A stretch of DNA of 64,000 nt from Pseudomonas sp. Gutcm_11s. Its GTDB lineage: Bacteria; Pseudomonadota; Gammaproteobacteria; Pseudomonadales; Pseudomonadaceae. Within the stretch, counting starts at the first letter, position 1. The number at the start of each line of letters is the position of its first letter. The DNA is taken from NCBI RefSeq assembly GCF_028649395.1, contig NZ_JAQSUW010000015.1, positions 1 to 64,000 of the forward strand, given 5' to 3'. The notes below the pieces were generated by a model that ran no database searches, was not told where the DNA came from, and saw only the letters and a program-made list of their open reading frames with translations. The position numbers and the translations under genes are program-made. Below are positions 18,491-25,857 of this stretch, piece after piece.

Positions 18491-18769
18491 TCAGATCGAG
18501 CAGACCATTCCCGCCAGTTCCACCCGGCCGAAACTGGCGCCGGGGTCGAGCGGGGTGATGGCCAGCAGTTGGTCGAGACGCACCTCCTGTTTGCCTGCCT
18601 CGGTCTGCAGGATGAGGAACTCTTCCTTGCTCGGGGCCGTGCGCGTATCCAGCGCCCTGGCCACGAAGCTCGGGCCCTCGACCAGCTCAACCTGCAGGCG
18701 ATAGCCGTGCATGCAAGCGATCTCCAGGAAGTCGTGCAGATCGCAGTTCAGGGGCTGATACGTGTTCAT
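18491..18769 (-). CDS. rof: Rof-like Rho-binding antiterminator
   Basis: A 92-residue protein resembling Rof (YaeO), which binds the termination factor Rho and blocks its RNA-binding site. The family start YQPLNCDLHDFLEIACMHGY is clear, followed by the beta-barrel segment FLILQTEAGKQEVRLDQLLA. Open frame upstream of the ATG at 18769 overlaps the neighbouring gene and is not needed. It is the last of four tightly spaced genes (11-bp gap to DUF2024). Why an anti-Rho factor should sit in a thiol-protein operon is unclear. Confident of the family; the effect on Rho here is inferred. Confidence 0.82.
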   Translation of the reverse strand: MNTYQPLNCDLHDFLEIACMHGYRLQVELVEGPSFVARALDTRTAPSKEEFLILQTEAGKQEVRLDQLLAITPLDPGASFGRVELAGMVCSI

Positions 18770-18780
18770 GGTGATTTCTC

Positions 18781-19035
18781 CTAGCAACCCTGCAGCGGGA
18801 TGATGAAGTAGCCCTGCTGGGCGATGGCCGCGGCCACCTCGGGGTGGGCCGGTTCGCTGTGGCAGAACTGGCAGCGGCTCTGCGATACGTCCGCATCCTC
18901 TACACCGCGGCTGGCGAGCCATTCGCGGGCGTAGCGGGCGGCGAGCTCTTGGTCGTTGCCTTCGATGAGCACGTCGAAGTGTAGGTAGCCACCGTCGACC
19001 GTGCGCACGTGGGTGTCGAACACTTTCACGTTCAT
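18781..19035 (-). CDS. DUF2024 family protein
   Basis: An 84-residue protein of the small DUF2024 family, function unknown. It begins MNVKVFDTHVRTVDGGYLHF and ends with the conserved pattern QSRCQFCHSEPAHPEV, then YFIIPLQGC. Cys55 and Cys58 form a CxxC pair, with Cys84 at the very C-terminus, so metal binding or thiol chemistry is plausible. The gene begins 1 bp after the stop of the secreted-protein gene and is followed after 11 bp by rof, indicating one transcript. Confidence 0.8.
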   Translation of the reverse strand: MNVKVFDTHVRTVDGGYLHFDVLIEGNDQELAARYAREWLASRGVEDADVSQSRCQFCHSEPAHPEVAAAIAQQGYFIIPLQGC

Positions 19036-19036
19036 G

Positions 19037-19774
19037 TCATTTCTCCTCTTTCCAGGTGGCCGGCAGCGACAGGTTGCCGGAGGCCACGTCCCATACGCTG
19101 GAGACGCACAGCAGGGGGTTGTGCAGGTCGGCGTTGACCTGCAGGGCGGCGGTCACGCCGTCGTAGTTGAAGCTCTGCGGGAAGCCGACGGCGGCCAGCG
19201 GTACGCGGATGCGCGCGGCGTCGTCCTGCACGCTCAGGTCATAGCCGGGCGAGTCGATGTAGATCGGCGCACCGGGCCAGGTGGCTGGCAGCTTGGGTTT
19301 GGCCCCCTCGGGGATGTCGCGCACCTTGAGGCCGGACGGACCGCAGCTGGCGTCCTTGGTCAGCACCACCCAGTGCGAGTGCCAGAGGCCGCCGTCGTTG
19401 TCCTGCTTGCCGTCGCCGTTTTCATCCAGCTGCGGGGTGTCGTCGAAATCCGGGTGCGAGGTCAGCGCCAGGGCGAGGATGCCCGAGCCCTGCTCGAAAC
19501 CGACGCTGCCGGCGTCCAGGCTGGTCGGCCAGACGTAGCTGTAGACCTCGGCGGCGGCGAAGCTGCCCTTGGCGGCAGGAACGCGGCTACCGGCCTTGCC
19601 GTCGACCAGTTGTTCGAACACCAGGTCGCTGCCGTCCTTGAAGACGCGGGTGTGGACCAGGTCGAAGGCGGCGTCGACCTTGGCGGTCTTCTCGCTGTGG
19701 ATGCCGCCCGGGCCATGGGCCCAAGCCTGGCTGGCGAGGAGCGCGGTGAGCGCGAGAGCGAAGGGGGCTTTCAT
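19037..19774 (-). CDS. Secreted protein of unknown function with a calcium-loop-like motif
   Basis: A 245-residue protein with a clear signal peptide (MKAPFALALTALLASQAWA, cut before HGPGG), so periplasmic or exported. I do not recognise the family. Visible features are a His-rich mature N-terminus (HGPGGIH), a loop DENGDGKQDNDG at about residues 125-136 that looks like an EF-hand-type calcium site, LWHSHWVVL just after it, and only two cysteines, which could form a disulfide. The gene lies 10 bp after the thioredoxin-like gene and 1 bp before DUF2024. A metal-related or redox-related role is a guess from context. Confidence 0.7.
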   Translation of the reverse strand: MKAPFALALTALLASQAWAHGPGGIHSEKTAKVDAAFDLVHTRVFKDGSDLVFEQLVDGKAGSRVPAAKGSFAAAEVYSYVWPTSLDAGSVGFEQGSGILALALTSHPDFDDTPQLDENGDGKQDNDGGLWHSHWVVLTKDASCGPSGLKVRDIPEGAKPKLPATWPGAPIYIDSPGYDLSVQDDAARIRVPLAAVGFPQSFNYDGVTAALQVNADLHNPLLCVSSVWDVASGNLSLPATWKEEK

Positions 19775-19784
19775 GGCCGGCTCC

Positions 19785-20015
19785 TTATTTGAGGTCGTCG
19801 ATGGAAGCGCCGAAGTTCAGGTGCAACACCTGGCCATCGACCACCAGTGCGGGCACCGACTTGACGCCGGCCTGTTCGGCCTCGGCGACGCGCTGCTGCT
19901 GGTCGCCGAGGTGGACGACCTCGACCTTGATGGCCGGGTCCAGCAGGTTGAGCAGGGTCTGTTCGGCCGAGACGCAAACGGGGCAGCCGGCGTGGTAGAA
20001 GCGTGCAGTAGTCAT
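19785..20015 (-). CDS. Small thioredoxin-like protein with CPVC active site
   Basis: A 76-residue minimal thioredoxin fold, shorter than thioredoxin (about 105). The N-terminal strand leads into YHAGCPVCVSAEQTLL, with redox cysteines 11 and 14. The cis-proline segment is VKSVPALVVDG near residue 54. There is no signal peptide, so it acts in the cytoplasm, perhaps as a glutaredoxin-like reductant for one partner. It is the first gene of the four-gene operon and is divergent from the MarR gene; two palindromes lie in the shared promoter region. Confidence 0.83.
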   Translation of the reverse strand: MTTARFYHAGCPVCVSAEQTLLNLLDPAIKVEVVHLGDQQQRVAEAEQAGVKSVPALVVDGQVLHLNFGASIDDLK

Positions 20016-20040
20016 TTCGAGTCTCCTTCAAGTTAATTTG

Positions 20041-20121
20041 GTATCGATTCGATACTGATGCGAAGGCTACTACCGCTGCACTCTTTGTCAATATGGTTTT
20101 TAGTCGATACTATATTTCGAC
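20041..20121. promoter_or_regulatory. Divergent promoter with two palindromic operator candidates
   Basis: A perfect 15-bp palindrome, GTATCGATTCGATAC, occupies 20041-20055, near the thioredoxin-like start. A second inverted repeat (arms GTCGA and TCGAC) spans 20103-20121 and shares the core TCGATAC. For the MarR gene, TTGTCA (20085-20090) and TACTAT (20108-20113) form a -35/-10 pair with an ideal 17-bp spacer, and the second operator covers this -10. This fits a MarR dimer repressing its own gene and the divergent operon. Confidence 0.72.
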
Positions 20122-20133
20122 AGGAGTGATGAT

Positions 20134-20697
20134 ATGACCGCCACGAACCTCTTCGACCTGCTCGAGCGCCTGACCAGCCTGATGCGCATGTGGAACCGCC
20201 AGCACCCGCTGCTGGCGGAGCTGCAGCCGATCCAGGTCAGTGCGCTGATCTATCTGTCGCGCTGCAACCGCTACTCGAACACGCCGCTGGCGGTGACCGA
20301 CTACCTGGGGCTGACCAAGGGCACGGTGTCGCAGTCGCTCAAGGCGCTGGAGGCCAAGGGCCTGATCGAGAAGGCGCAGGACCCGCACGACCGGCGCAGC
20401 GTGCACCTGCAGCTGACCGCGCCGGCCCGTGAGCTGCTGGCGGCCATTGCGCCGCCGCAGTTCCTGGTGGCGGCGCTGGAGCAGATGGGCGAGCGCGCGC
20501 AGGCGCTGGAGGAGTTGTTCGGCGACCTGCTACGGCAGATCCAGCGCAACCAGGACGTGCCGGGCTTCGGCCTGTGTCGCACCTGCCGCTTCCACCAGCA
20601 GCGCGACGGGGCGCCGTTCTGTGGCCTGACCCAGGAGCCGCTGCTGCCGGCGGAGGCCGAGTTGATCTGCCGCGAGCACCAGCCGCTGGCGGCCTAG
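20134..20697 (+). CDS. MarR-family regulator with a four-cysteine C-terminal extension
   Basis: Winged-helix regulator, 187 residues, about 40 longer than a usual MarR protein. The DNA-binding part is clear: YLGLTKGTVSQSLKALEAKG at residues 57-76 is the recognition helix, and the wing carries DPHDRRSVHLQLT. The tail from residue 145 holds Cys148, Cys151, Cys163 and Cys179 (CX2C-X11-C-X15-C), suited to bind zinc or an iron-sulfur cluster. The start is ATG with AGGAG upstream. It most likely represses itself and the divergent thioredoxin-like operon through the palindromes between them, perhaps sensing redox state or metal. Its stop lies 3 bp from the convergent HDOD gene. Confidence 0.87.
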   Translation: MTATNLFDLLERLTSLMRMWNRQHPLLAELQPIQVSALIYLSRCNRYSNTPLAVTDYLGLTKGTVSQSLKALEAKGLIEKAQDPHDRRSVHLQLTAPARELLAAIAPPQFLVAALEQMGERAQALEELFGDLLRQIQRNQDVPGFGLCRTCRFHQQRDGAPFCGLTQEPLLPAEAELICREHQPLAA

Positions 20698-20700
20698 GTT

Positions 20701-21543
20701 TCAGGCGCTCTTGCCGCCGAGCAGCTTGAACCAGAAACGCACCACCTCGCCGATGTTGTCGCGCAGCTGGGCCGGGGTGGGGGCTTCGGCGCCCTTGCCG
20801 ACCAGTTGCTGCCAGGCCGGTAGTTGCACCAGATGCTCGTCGTCGCCCGAGGCCAGGCAGCGGGCGACCTGGACCACGTCGATCAGGTCCGCGGGGGCAG
20901 GGTGGTTGCGGTCCCACTGGGCGCGCAGGCGGGCGCATTCGATGAGCGGCTGCGGCAGGTTCCAGCTGGTCAGTACGATCACCCCGACATCCGCCGACAG
21001 CTCGTCGCACAGCGTCAGCAGCTCCGCCTCCGACGGCACCTTGCCGTACCAGCTCTGCACCTCCTCGATGACCGGCAGGCTGCCGATGTCCTGCACCAGC
21101 CCGGCCAGCATGGCGTCCTCCAGCGGCAGGCGCGTCAGCTCCTGGGCCAGGCAGGCGCTGTAGGCCGCGCACAGCAGCGAGGCGTTCCAGCGTGCACGGA
21201 ACACCTTGAGCAGCACCGGGTCGGTCTGGGTGAACAGGTGGTGGATGGTGAAGGTCAGCACCAGGTTGTTCAGGCGCTGCAGGCCGAGGCGCGAGATCAC
21301 CTCCTGCAGGCTGATGCCGGGCCGGGCGCCGCGCACCAGCGGGCTCTCGGCGAATTGCAGCAGATAGGCCGCCAGCGGCGGGTTGCTGTGCAGCAGGCGC
21401 GTCACCTGCTCCAGCGCGGCGCGGTCGGAGGCCAGCAGCTCGCGCAGGCGCAGCGAGGTCTCGGGCATCTGCGGCACCTTGGCGTTGCCCTTGAGGAAGT
21501 TGAAGTAGAGCGAAAATTTCAGACCATCTGGATACTCATCCAT
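20701..21543 (-). CDS. HDOD domain protein
   Basis: A 280-residue protein whose central part (about residues 30-230) is an HDOD domain, a catalytically inactive relative of HD phosphohydrolases used in signalling. Typical segments are VPQMPETSLRLRELL, HSNPPLAAYLLQFAES, ISLQEVISRLGLQRLNNLVL and AMLAGLVQDIGSLPVIEEV. No receiver, GGDEF or EAL domain is attached. The ATG at 21543 follows GGAGA with a good spacer; open frame further upstream overlaps the thioesterase gene region. Function is probably regulatory, as a scaffold or partner-binding protein. Confidence 0.82.
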   Translation of the reverse strand: MDEYPDGLKFSLYFNFLKGNAKVPQMPETSLRLRELLASDRAALEQVTRLLHSNPPLAAYLLQFAESPLVRGARPGISLQEVISRLGLQRLNNLVLTFTIHHLFTQTDPVLLKVFRARWNASLLCAAYSACLAQELTRLPLEDAMLAGLVQDIGSLPVIEEVQSWYGKVPSEAELLTLCDELSADVGVIVLTSWNLPQPLIECARLRAQWDRNHPAPADLIDVVQVARCLASGDDEHLVQLPAWQQLVGKGAEAPTPAQLRDNIGEVVRFWFKLLGGKSA

Positions 21544-21625
21544 GTGGCTATCTCCGTCCGTTGTCCCACCCACAAGCCTAGTGGCCATCGCCGCCAGGCC
21601 AAGGGTGATCGGACGGACTGCGCGT

Positions 21626-22048
21626 TCATACCCGGGCAATGGTCGCCAGGCCCGTGGCGACCAGCTTCTCCGCGCCATCCTTGATCGCGAACACGTCGGC
21701 CCGGCATACCGCCTGGCGCTGCCCGGCCTTGAGCACTTCGCTGCGGCACACCAGGCGCTCGCCCAGCGCCGGTGCTAGCAGGTTGAGCTTGTACTCGCTG
21801 GTGACCACGTCACCGACCAGCGAGGCCGCAGCCCAGGCGCAGCCGCTGTCGACCATGAAGCCGACCACCGCGCCGTGCATGTAGCCGTGGTGCTGGCACA
21901 GGTCCGGGCGGCTGGCCACCTGCAGGCTGACCTTGCCCGGGGCGAAGTCGAGCAGTTCGGCGCCCAGCAGCTGGGCGAAGGTGGAGTGCTGCAGCGCCTG
22001 CTCCAGGCGTTCGCGGCTGATGCCGCCGGTGGTCTCGCTGATGGCCAT
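21626..22048 (-). CDS. PaaI-type hot-dog thioesterase
   Basis: A 140-residue single hot-dog-fold enzyme that probably hydrolyses acyl-CoA or aryl-CoA thioesters. The family motif is HHGYMHGAVVGFMVDSGCAWAA at about residues 53-74, with the Gly and Asp positions of PaaI enzymes, and ITSEYKLNLLAP-like VTSEYKLNLLAPALGERLV follows. The ATG at 22048 gives the family length; longer open frame upstream is unlikely to be coding. It is divergent from ung. Substrate unknown. Confidence 0.83.
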   Translation of the reverse strand: MAISETTGGISRERLEQALQHSTFAQLLGAELLDFAPGKVSLQVASRPDLCQHHGYMHGAVVGFMVDSGCAWAAASLVGDVVTSEYKLNLLAPALGERLVCRSEVLKAGQRQAVCRADVFAIKDGAEKLVATGLATIARV

Positions 22049-22203
22049 GATCCGTGCTCCTGCGGGTGGTGGAGCTTGCAGTCTTGGCCGGCGGCGGGCG
22101 TCAGGCCAAATACATCTATGGGCGTGATGAGCAGGCATCAGCCTTGACTTGGCTCCGGGGCTTCCCTAGCGTGCCGTTTTCGTTTTTTCAGCAGGACAGC
22201 CGC

Positions 22204-22902
22204 ATGAGCGCCGACGACCGCATCAAACTCGAACCGGGCTGGAAGGAGGCCCTGCGCGAGGAATTCGACAAGCCCTACATGAAGGCGCTGAGCGAGTTCC
22301 TGCGCGCCGAGAAGGCCGCCGGCAAGGTGGTCTACCCGCCGGGGCCGATGATCTTCAATGCGCTCAATTCCACGCCGCTGGAGCAGGTCAAGGTGGTGAT
22401 CATCGGCCAGGACCCGTACCACGGGCCGGGGCAGGCCCACGGCCTGTGCTTCTCGGTGCAGCCCGGCGTACCGGCGCCGCCCTCGCTGGTGAACATCTTC
22501 AAGGAATTGAAGCGCGACCTGAACATCGACATCCCCGAGCACGGCTACCTGCAGAGCTGGGCGGAACAGGGCGTGCTGCTGCTCAACACCTCGCTGACCG
22601 TGCAGCAGGCCAGCGCCGGCTCGCACGCCGACAAGGGCTGGCAGCCGTTCACCGACAAGGTGATCGAGGTGGTCAATGCGCGGCCGGGCAACCTGGTGTT
22701 CCTGCTCTGGGGCGCGCATGCGCAAAGCAAGCAGAAACTGATCGATACCACCCGCCATCTGGTGCTGAAGTCGGCGCACCCGTCGCCGCTGTCGGCTTAT
22801 CGCGGTTTCCTCGGCAACGGCCACTTCAGCCGCGCCAACCAGTACCTGAAGCAGTGCAGCCTCACTCCGATCGACTGGCGACTGCCGGCTCTGCCGGCGT
22901 AG
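22204..22902 (+). CDS. ung: Uracil-DNA glycosylase
   Basis: Removes uracil from DNA, the first step of base excision repair after cytosine deamination or dUTP incorporation. The 232-residue protein has the water-activating motif GQDPYHG at residues 68-74, LLLNTSLTV in the uracil pocket, [11 protein letters not shown], and the DNA-intercalating loop [11 protein letters not shown] near the C-terminus. The ATG at 22204 gives the usual length. Its 3' end overlaps the convergent lipoprotein gene by 41 bp. Confidence 0.95.
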   Translation: MSADDRIKLEPGWKEALREEFDKPYMKALSEFLRAEKAAGKVVYPPGPMIFNALNSTPLEQVKVVIIGQDPYHGPGQAHGLCFSVQPGVPAPPSLVNIFKELKRDLNIDIPEHGYLQSWAEQGVLLLNTSLTVQQASAGSHADKGWQPFTDKVIEVVNARPGNLVFLLWGAHAQSKQKLIDTTRHLVLKSAHPSPLSAYRGFLGNGHFSRANQYLKQCSLTPIDWRLPALPA

Positions 22903-23755
22903 CGCAGCTCAGCCCGGCGATATCCTCGCGCAGGCTGCCGAGGCTGTCCTGCAGGCGCTGGCGCTGTTGCTCGTCGGCGCTGGCGACCAACTGGCCGAGC
23001 AGCTCGGCCAGGCTCTGTTCGCCATCGGCGAACGACTCGCGGTAGGCCTCGGTCCAGTAGCTCTGCCGCTCGTTCAGCAGGTGTTCGATGCGCTGGGCGA
23101 AATCGGCGCTGCGCCGGCCTTCCAACTCCTGCAGCAGCGCGGCCTGCCAGCGCTCGCGGCTATCCAGCCACAGGCGGTTCTGTTCGCCACGCTGCCCGGC
23201 CCAGGCGCGCACCATGGCCCGTTGCTGGGTATTCAGATCACCGAACCAGGGCTCCAGGCGTTCCTCGGTGGTTTCCGCGCGCTTGGCAATTTGTTCGTTC
23301 AGCGACGGTTCGACGAATTCGCGGCGCAGCTTCTCGTTCTCCTTGGCCATCTGCTCGCGCAGCTGCTGCACCTGCAGCGGGCTGAGCTGCTGCAGCAGGC
23401 CGGCGGCGGTCGGGCCGATCTCGCTGGAGACCTCGCCGAGGGCCTGGCGCAGGTCGAGGAAACGAGCCTGGAAGTGCGCGGCGTCCAGCCGGCCATCGGC
23501 CAGGTCGGCGCGATCCTGGTCCAGCCAGTGGGTCAGTTGCGGTATCTGGGTGCTGCAATGCCAGGCCAGGTGCTGGTTCAGGCGCGGCTTGAGCCAGGCC
23601 TTCTGCTCGGCGTTGAGGTCGAGGTAGCTGTCGATGCGCCAGGTCAGCAGGCGGTCGAGGTTGCGGTAGGCCAGGTCGATGCGGCTGCAGGCGCCCAGCA
23701 GGGCGATGCAGGCCAGCAGGGCAATCATCGGCAGAGCGGGGACGCGTCGTCGCAT
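22862..23755 (-). CDS. DUF6279 family lipoprotein
   Basis: A 297-residue predicted lipoprotein of unknown function. The N-terminus [27 protein letters not shown] has a basic start, a hydrophobic core and the lipobox LLGAC, so Cys23 is probably acylated. The rest is almost entirely helical and charged, with [21 protein letters not shown] as the conserved start of the mature family domain. The ATG at 23755 follows GAGG with a 6-nt spacer; an ATG 18 bp upstream is possible but has a poorer site. It probably faces the periplasm. The overlap with ung is at the 3' ends. Confidence 0.75.
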   Translation of the reverse strand: MRRRVPALPMIALLACIALLGACSRIDLAYRNLDRLLTWRIDSYLDLNAEQKAWLKPRLNQHLAWHCSTQIPQLTHWLDQDRADLADGRLDAAHFQARFLDLRQALGEVSSEIGPTAAGLLQQLSPLQVQQLREQMAKENEKLRREFVEPSLNEQIAKRAETTEERLEPWFGDLNTQQRAMVRAWAGQRGEQNRLWLDSRERWQAALLQELEGRRSADFAQRIEHLLNERQSYWTEAYRESFADGEQSLAELLGQLVASADEQQRQRLQDSLGSLREDIAGLSCATPAEPAVASRSE

Positions 23756-23842
23756 GGCGTGCCTCGTCGTCATTGGCTGGCCCGAGCATAGTGCCTGCGC
23801 ATGGCCGCGGTGTTACCGCGACACATCCGCTTAAACATCGCG

Positions 23843-24922
23843 TCAGTCCAGGCGCTTGTGGATGCGCGTCACCGCCAGGCCCAGCAATGCCACGCAGAAC
23901 ACTATTAGGATCAATACCTCCAGCCACAGTTCATGCAAACCGGCGTTGCGCAGCATGATGCCGCGCGCCAGGCGCAGGTAATGCGTCAGCGGCATGAACT
24001 CGGCGACCCACTGTGCCGCCTTGGGCATGCCGGCGATGGGGAACATGAAGCCGGACAGCAGGATCTGCGGCAGGAAGGTGAAGAAGGCCATCTGCATCGC
24101 CTGGAACTGGGTCTTGGCCAGGGTCGACAGCCATACGCCAAGCGCCAGGCTGGCGATGATGAACAGCAGCGAGGCGCCGTACAGGTCGAGCAACGAGCCG
24201 CGCACCGGCACGCCGAACAGCCAGTGCCCGGCGACCAGGATGACGCTGACCTGGATCAAACCGATACCGATGAAGGGCAGCACCTTGCCGATGGTCAGCT
24301 CCCAGGGCGACACCGGCGTGGCGATCAGCAGCTCCAGGTTGCCGTGCTCGCGCTCCCTGACCAGCGCCACGGCGGTGAACAGCACCATGGTCATGGTCAG
24401 GATCACCCCGAGCAGGCCGGGCACGGTGTTGAGTGGCGCCAGGCGTTCGGGGTTGTAGAAGTTCACCACCTCCACGCCTTGCCGGGCCTCCCAGCCGGGC
24501 AGTGGGTAGGCGGCCAGCTGGCGCGCCGAGGCCTGGATGCTCTGGTCCGAGCCGTCGATCACCAGCTGCAGCGGCGGGCGGTCCTTGCGTTGCAGGCGCG
24601 CCTCGAAGTCGCTGGGCACCACCAGGGCGGCATTGATGCGTCCCTCGCGCAGCAGGCGGTCGATCTCCTGCGGACTGTCCAGCTGGTATTTCACGTTGAT
24701 CACCTGGCTGGAGGCGATTTCCGCCACCACCTCGCGCGACTGCGCGGTGTTGGCCTGGTTCAGCACGGCGGCGTCGATGCCGCGCACGTCCATGTTGATG
24801 GCGTAGCCGAATAGCACCAGCTCCAGCAGCGGCACGCCGGCGATCATGACGAAGGTCAGCTTGTCGCGGCGCAGCTGGCGCAGCTCCTTGAGCACGATGG
24901 CGCCCAGGCGACGCAGGTTCAT
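23843..24922 (-). CDS. ABC-2 type transporter permease (YbhS/YbhR-like)
   Basis: Membrane half of an export ABC transporter, 359 residues. The first membrane helix (DKLTFVMIAGVPLLELVLFGYAINMDV) is followed by a large periplasmic domain (about residues 50-170) and five further helices, including LLGVILTMTMVLFTAVALVREREHGNLELLIATPVSPWEL, the hallmark of the family. The ATG at 24922 overlaps the stop of the ATPase gene by 4 bp, showing translational coupling. Related E. coli systems have two permease genes; only one is here, so it may work as a homodimer. Probable substrates are drugs or other toxic compounds. Confidence 0.85.
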   Translation of the reverse strand: MNLRRLGAIVLKELRQLRRDKLTFVMIAGVPLLELVLFGYAINMDVRGIDAAVLNQANTAQSREVVAEIASSQVINVKYQLDSPQEIDRLLREGRINAALVVPSDFEARLQRKDRPPLQLVIDGSDQSIQASARQLAAYPLPGWEARQGVEVVNFYNPERLAPLNTVPGLLGVILTMTMVLFTAVALVREREHGNLELLIATPVSPWELTIGKVLPFIGIGLIQVSVILVAGHWLFGVPVRGSLLDLYGASLLFIIASLALGVWLSTLAKTQFQAMQMAFFTFLPQILLSGFMFPIAGMPKAAQWVAEFMPLTHYLRLARGIMLRNAGLHELWLEVLILIVFCVALLGLAVTRIHKRLD

Positions 24923-25857
24923 GGCCTGGCCTCCAGTGGTTTGCGGGTGACGGCGACGAACACGTCCTCCAGGTTGGCCTCGCCGTCGCGCAGCTCGGCC
25001 GCCACTCCGGCCTTGCGTAGGGCGCTGGCGATTTCGTCGCGGTTGCCGTCGGCCGTGCACAGCACGCGCAGGGTGGCGCCGATCTGCGCCGTGGCCAGCA
25101 CCGCTGGGTGGCCCTGCAGGGCGCGCTGGGCGTCGCGCGGTTGGGCGCATTCGACCAGCAGCGGCTGGCCGGGCAGGGCGTCCATAAGCTCGCGCGGGCT
25201 GCCGTCGGCTACCAGGCGGCCGGCGTCGAGAATGCCCAGGCGCGTGCAGCGCTCGGCCTCGTCCATGTAGTGGGTGGAGACCAGCAGGGTGGTGCCTTCC
25301 TCGGCCAGCTCGAACAGCGAGTCCCAGAATTCGCGGCGCGACTGCGGGTCGACGGCGCTGGTCGGCTCGTCGAGCAGCAGCAGGTCGGGCTTGTGCAGCA
25401 CGGCGCCGGCCAGGGCCAGGCGCTGCTTCTGTCCGCCGCTCATGGTGCCAGCCATCTGCTTGCGACGGTCCGCCAGCCAATAGCGCTCCAGCAGCTCGTC
25501 GATGCGTTCGCGGGTCTCGCGGCGATTGATGCCCTGTACGGCGGCGAGGAATTCCAGGTTCTCCTGCACCGTGAGGTCCTCGTAGAGCGAGAACTTCTGC
25601 GTCATGTAACCGATGCGCCGTTTCAGCTCCTCGGCGTCACGCGGGATCTGGTAGCCGAGCACTTCCACCTCGCCCTCGCTGGGCAGCAGCAGGCCGCAGA
25701 GCATGCGGATAATGGTGGACTTGCCGCAGCCGTTGGGGCCGAGGAAGCCGAACACCTCGGCGCGCGGCACACTGAGGTCGAGGTGATCCACCGCGGTGAG
25801 CTGGCCGAAGCGCTTGCTCAGGCCGCGGGCGCGGATCACCAGCTCGTTGCCGTTCAT
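24919..25857 (-). CDS. ABC transporter ATP-binding protein (export type)
   Basis: ATPase subunit, 312 residues, that drives the neighbouring ABC-2 permease. Walker A is GPNGCGKST near residue 40, the signature MSGGQKQRLALAGA near 140, Walker B LLLLDEPTSAVDP near 160, and the switch histidine is in STHYMDEAERC. A C-terminal domain of about 90 residues follows, as in drug and heavy-metal exporters. One ATP-binding domain is present, whereas E. coli YbhF has two. It overlaps the HlyD gene upstream and the permease downstream by 4 bp each, so the three are one translational unit. Confidence 0.9.
   Translation of the reverse strand: MNGNELVIRARGLSKRFGQLTAVDHLDLSVPRAEVFGFLGPNGCGKSTIIRMLCGLLLPSEGEVEVLGYQIPRDAEELKRRIGYMTQKFSLYEDLTVQENLEFLAAVQGINRRETRERIDELLERYWLADRRKQMAGTMSGGQKQRLALAGAVLHKPDLLLLDEPTSAVDPQSRREFWDSLFELAEEGTTLLVSTHYMDEAERCTRLGILDAGRLVADGSPRELMDALPGQPLLVECAQPRDAQRALQGHPAVLATAQIGATLRVLCTADGNRDEIASALRKAGVAAELRDGEANLEDVFVAVTRKPLEARP

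Noticed and set aside
15954-18704. 916-codon plus-strand frame across mmsA and mmsR
   Set aside because: Shadow of mmsA and out of frame with mmsR; both real genes are recognisable.
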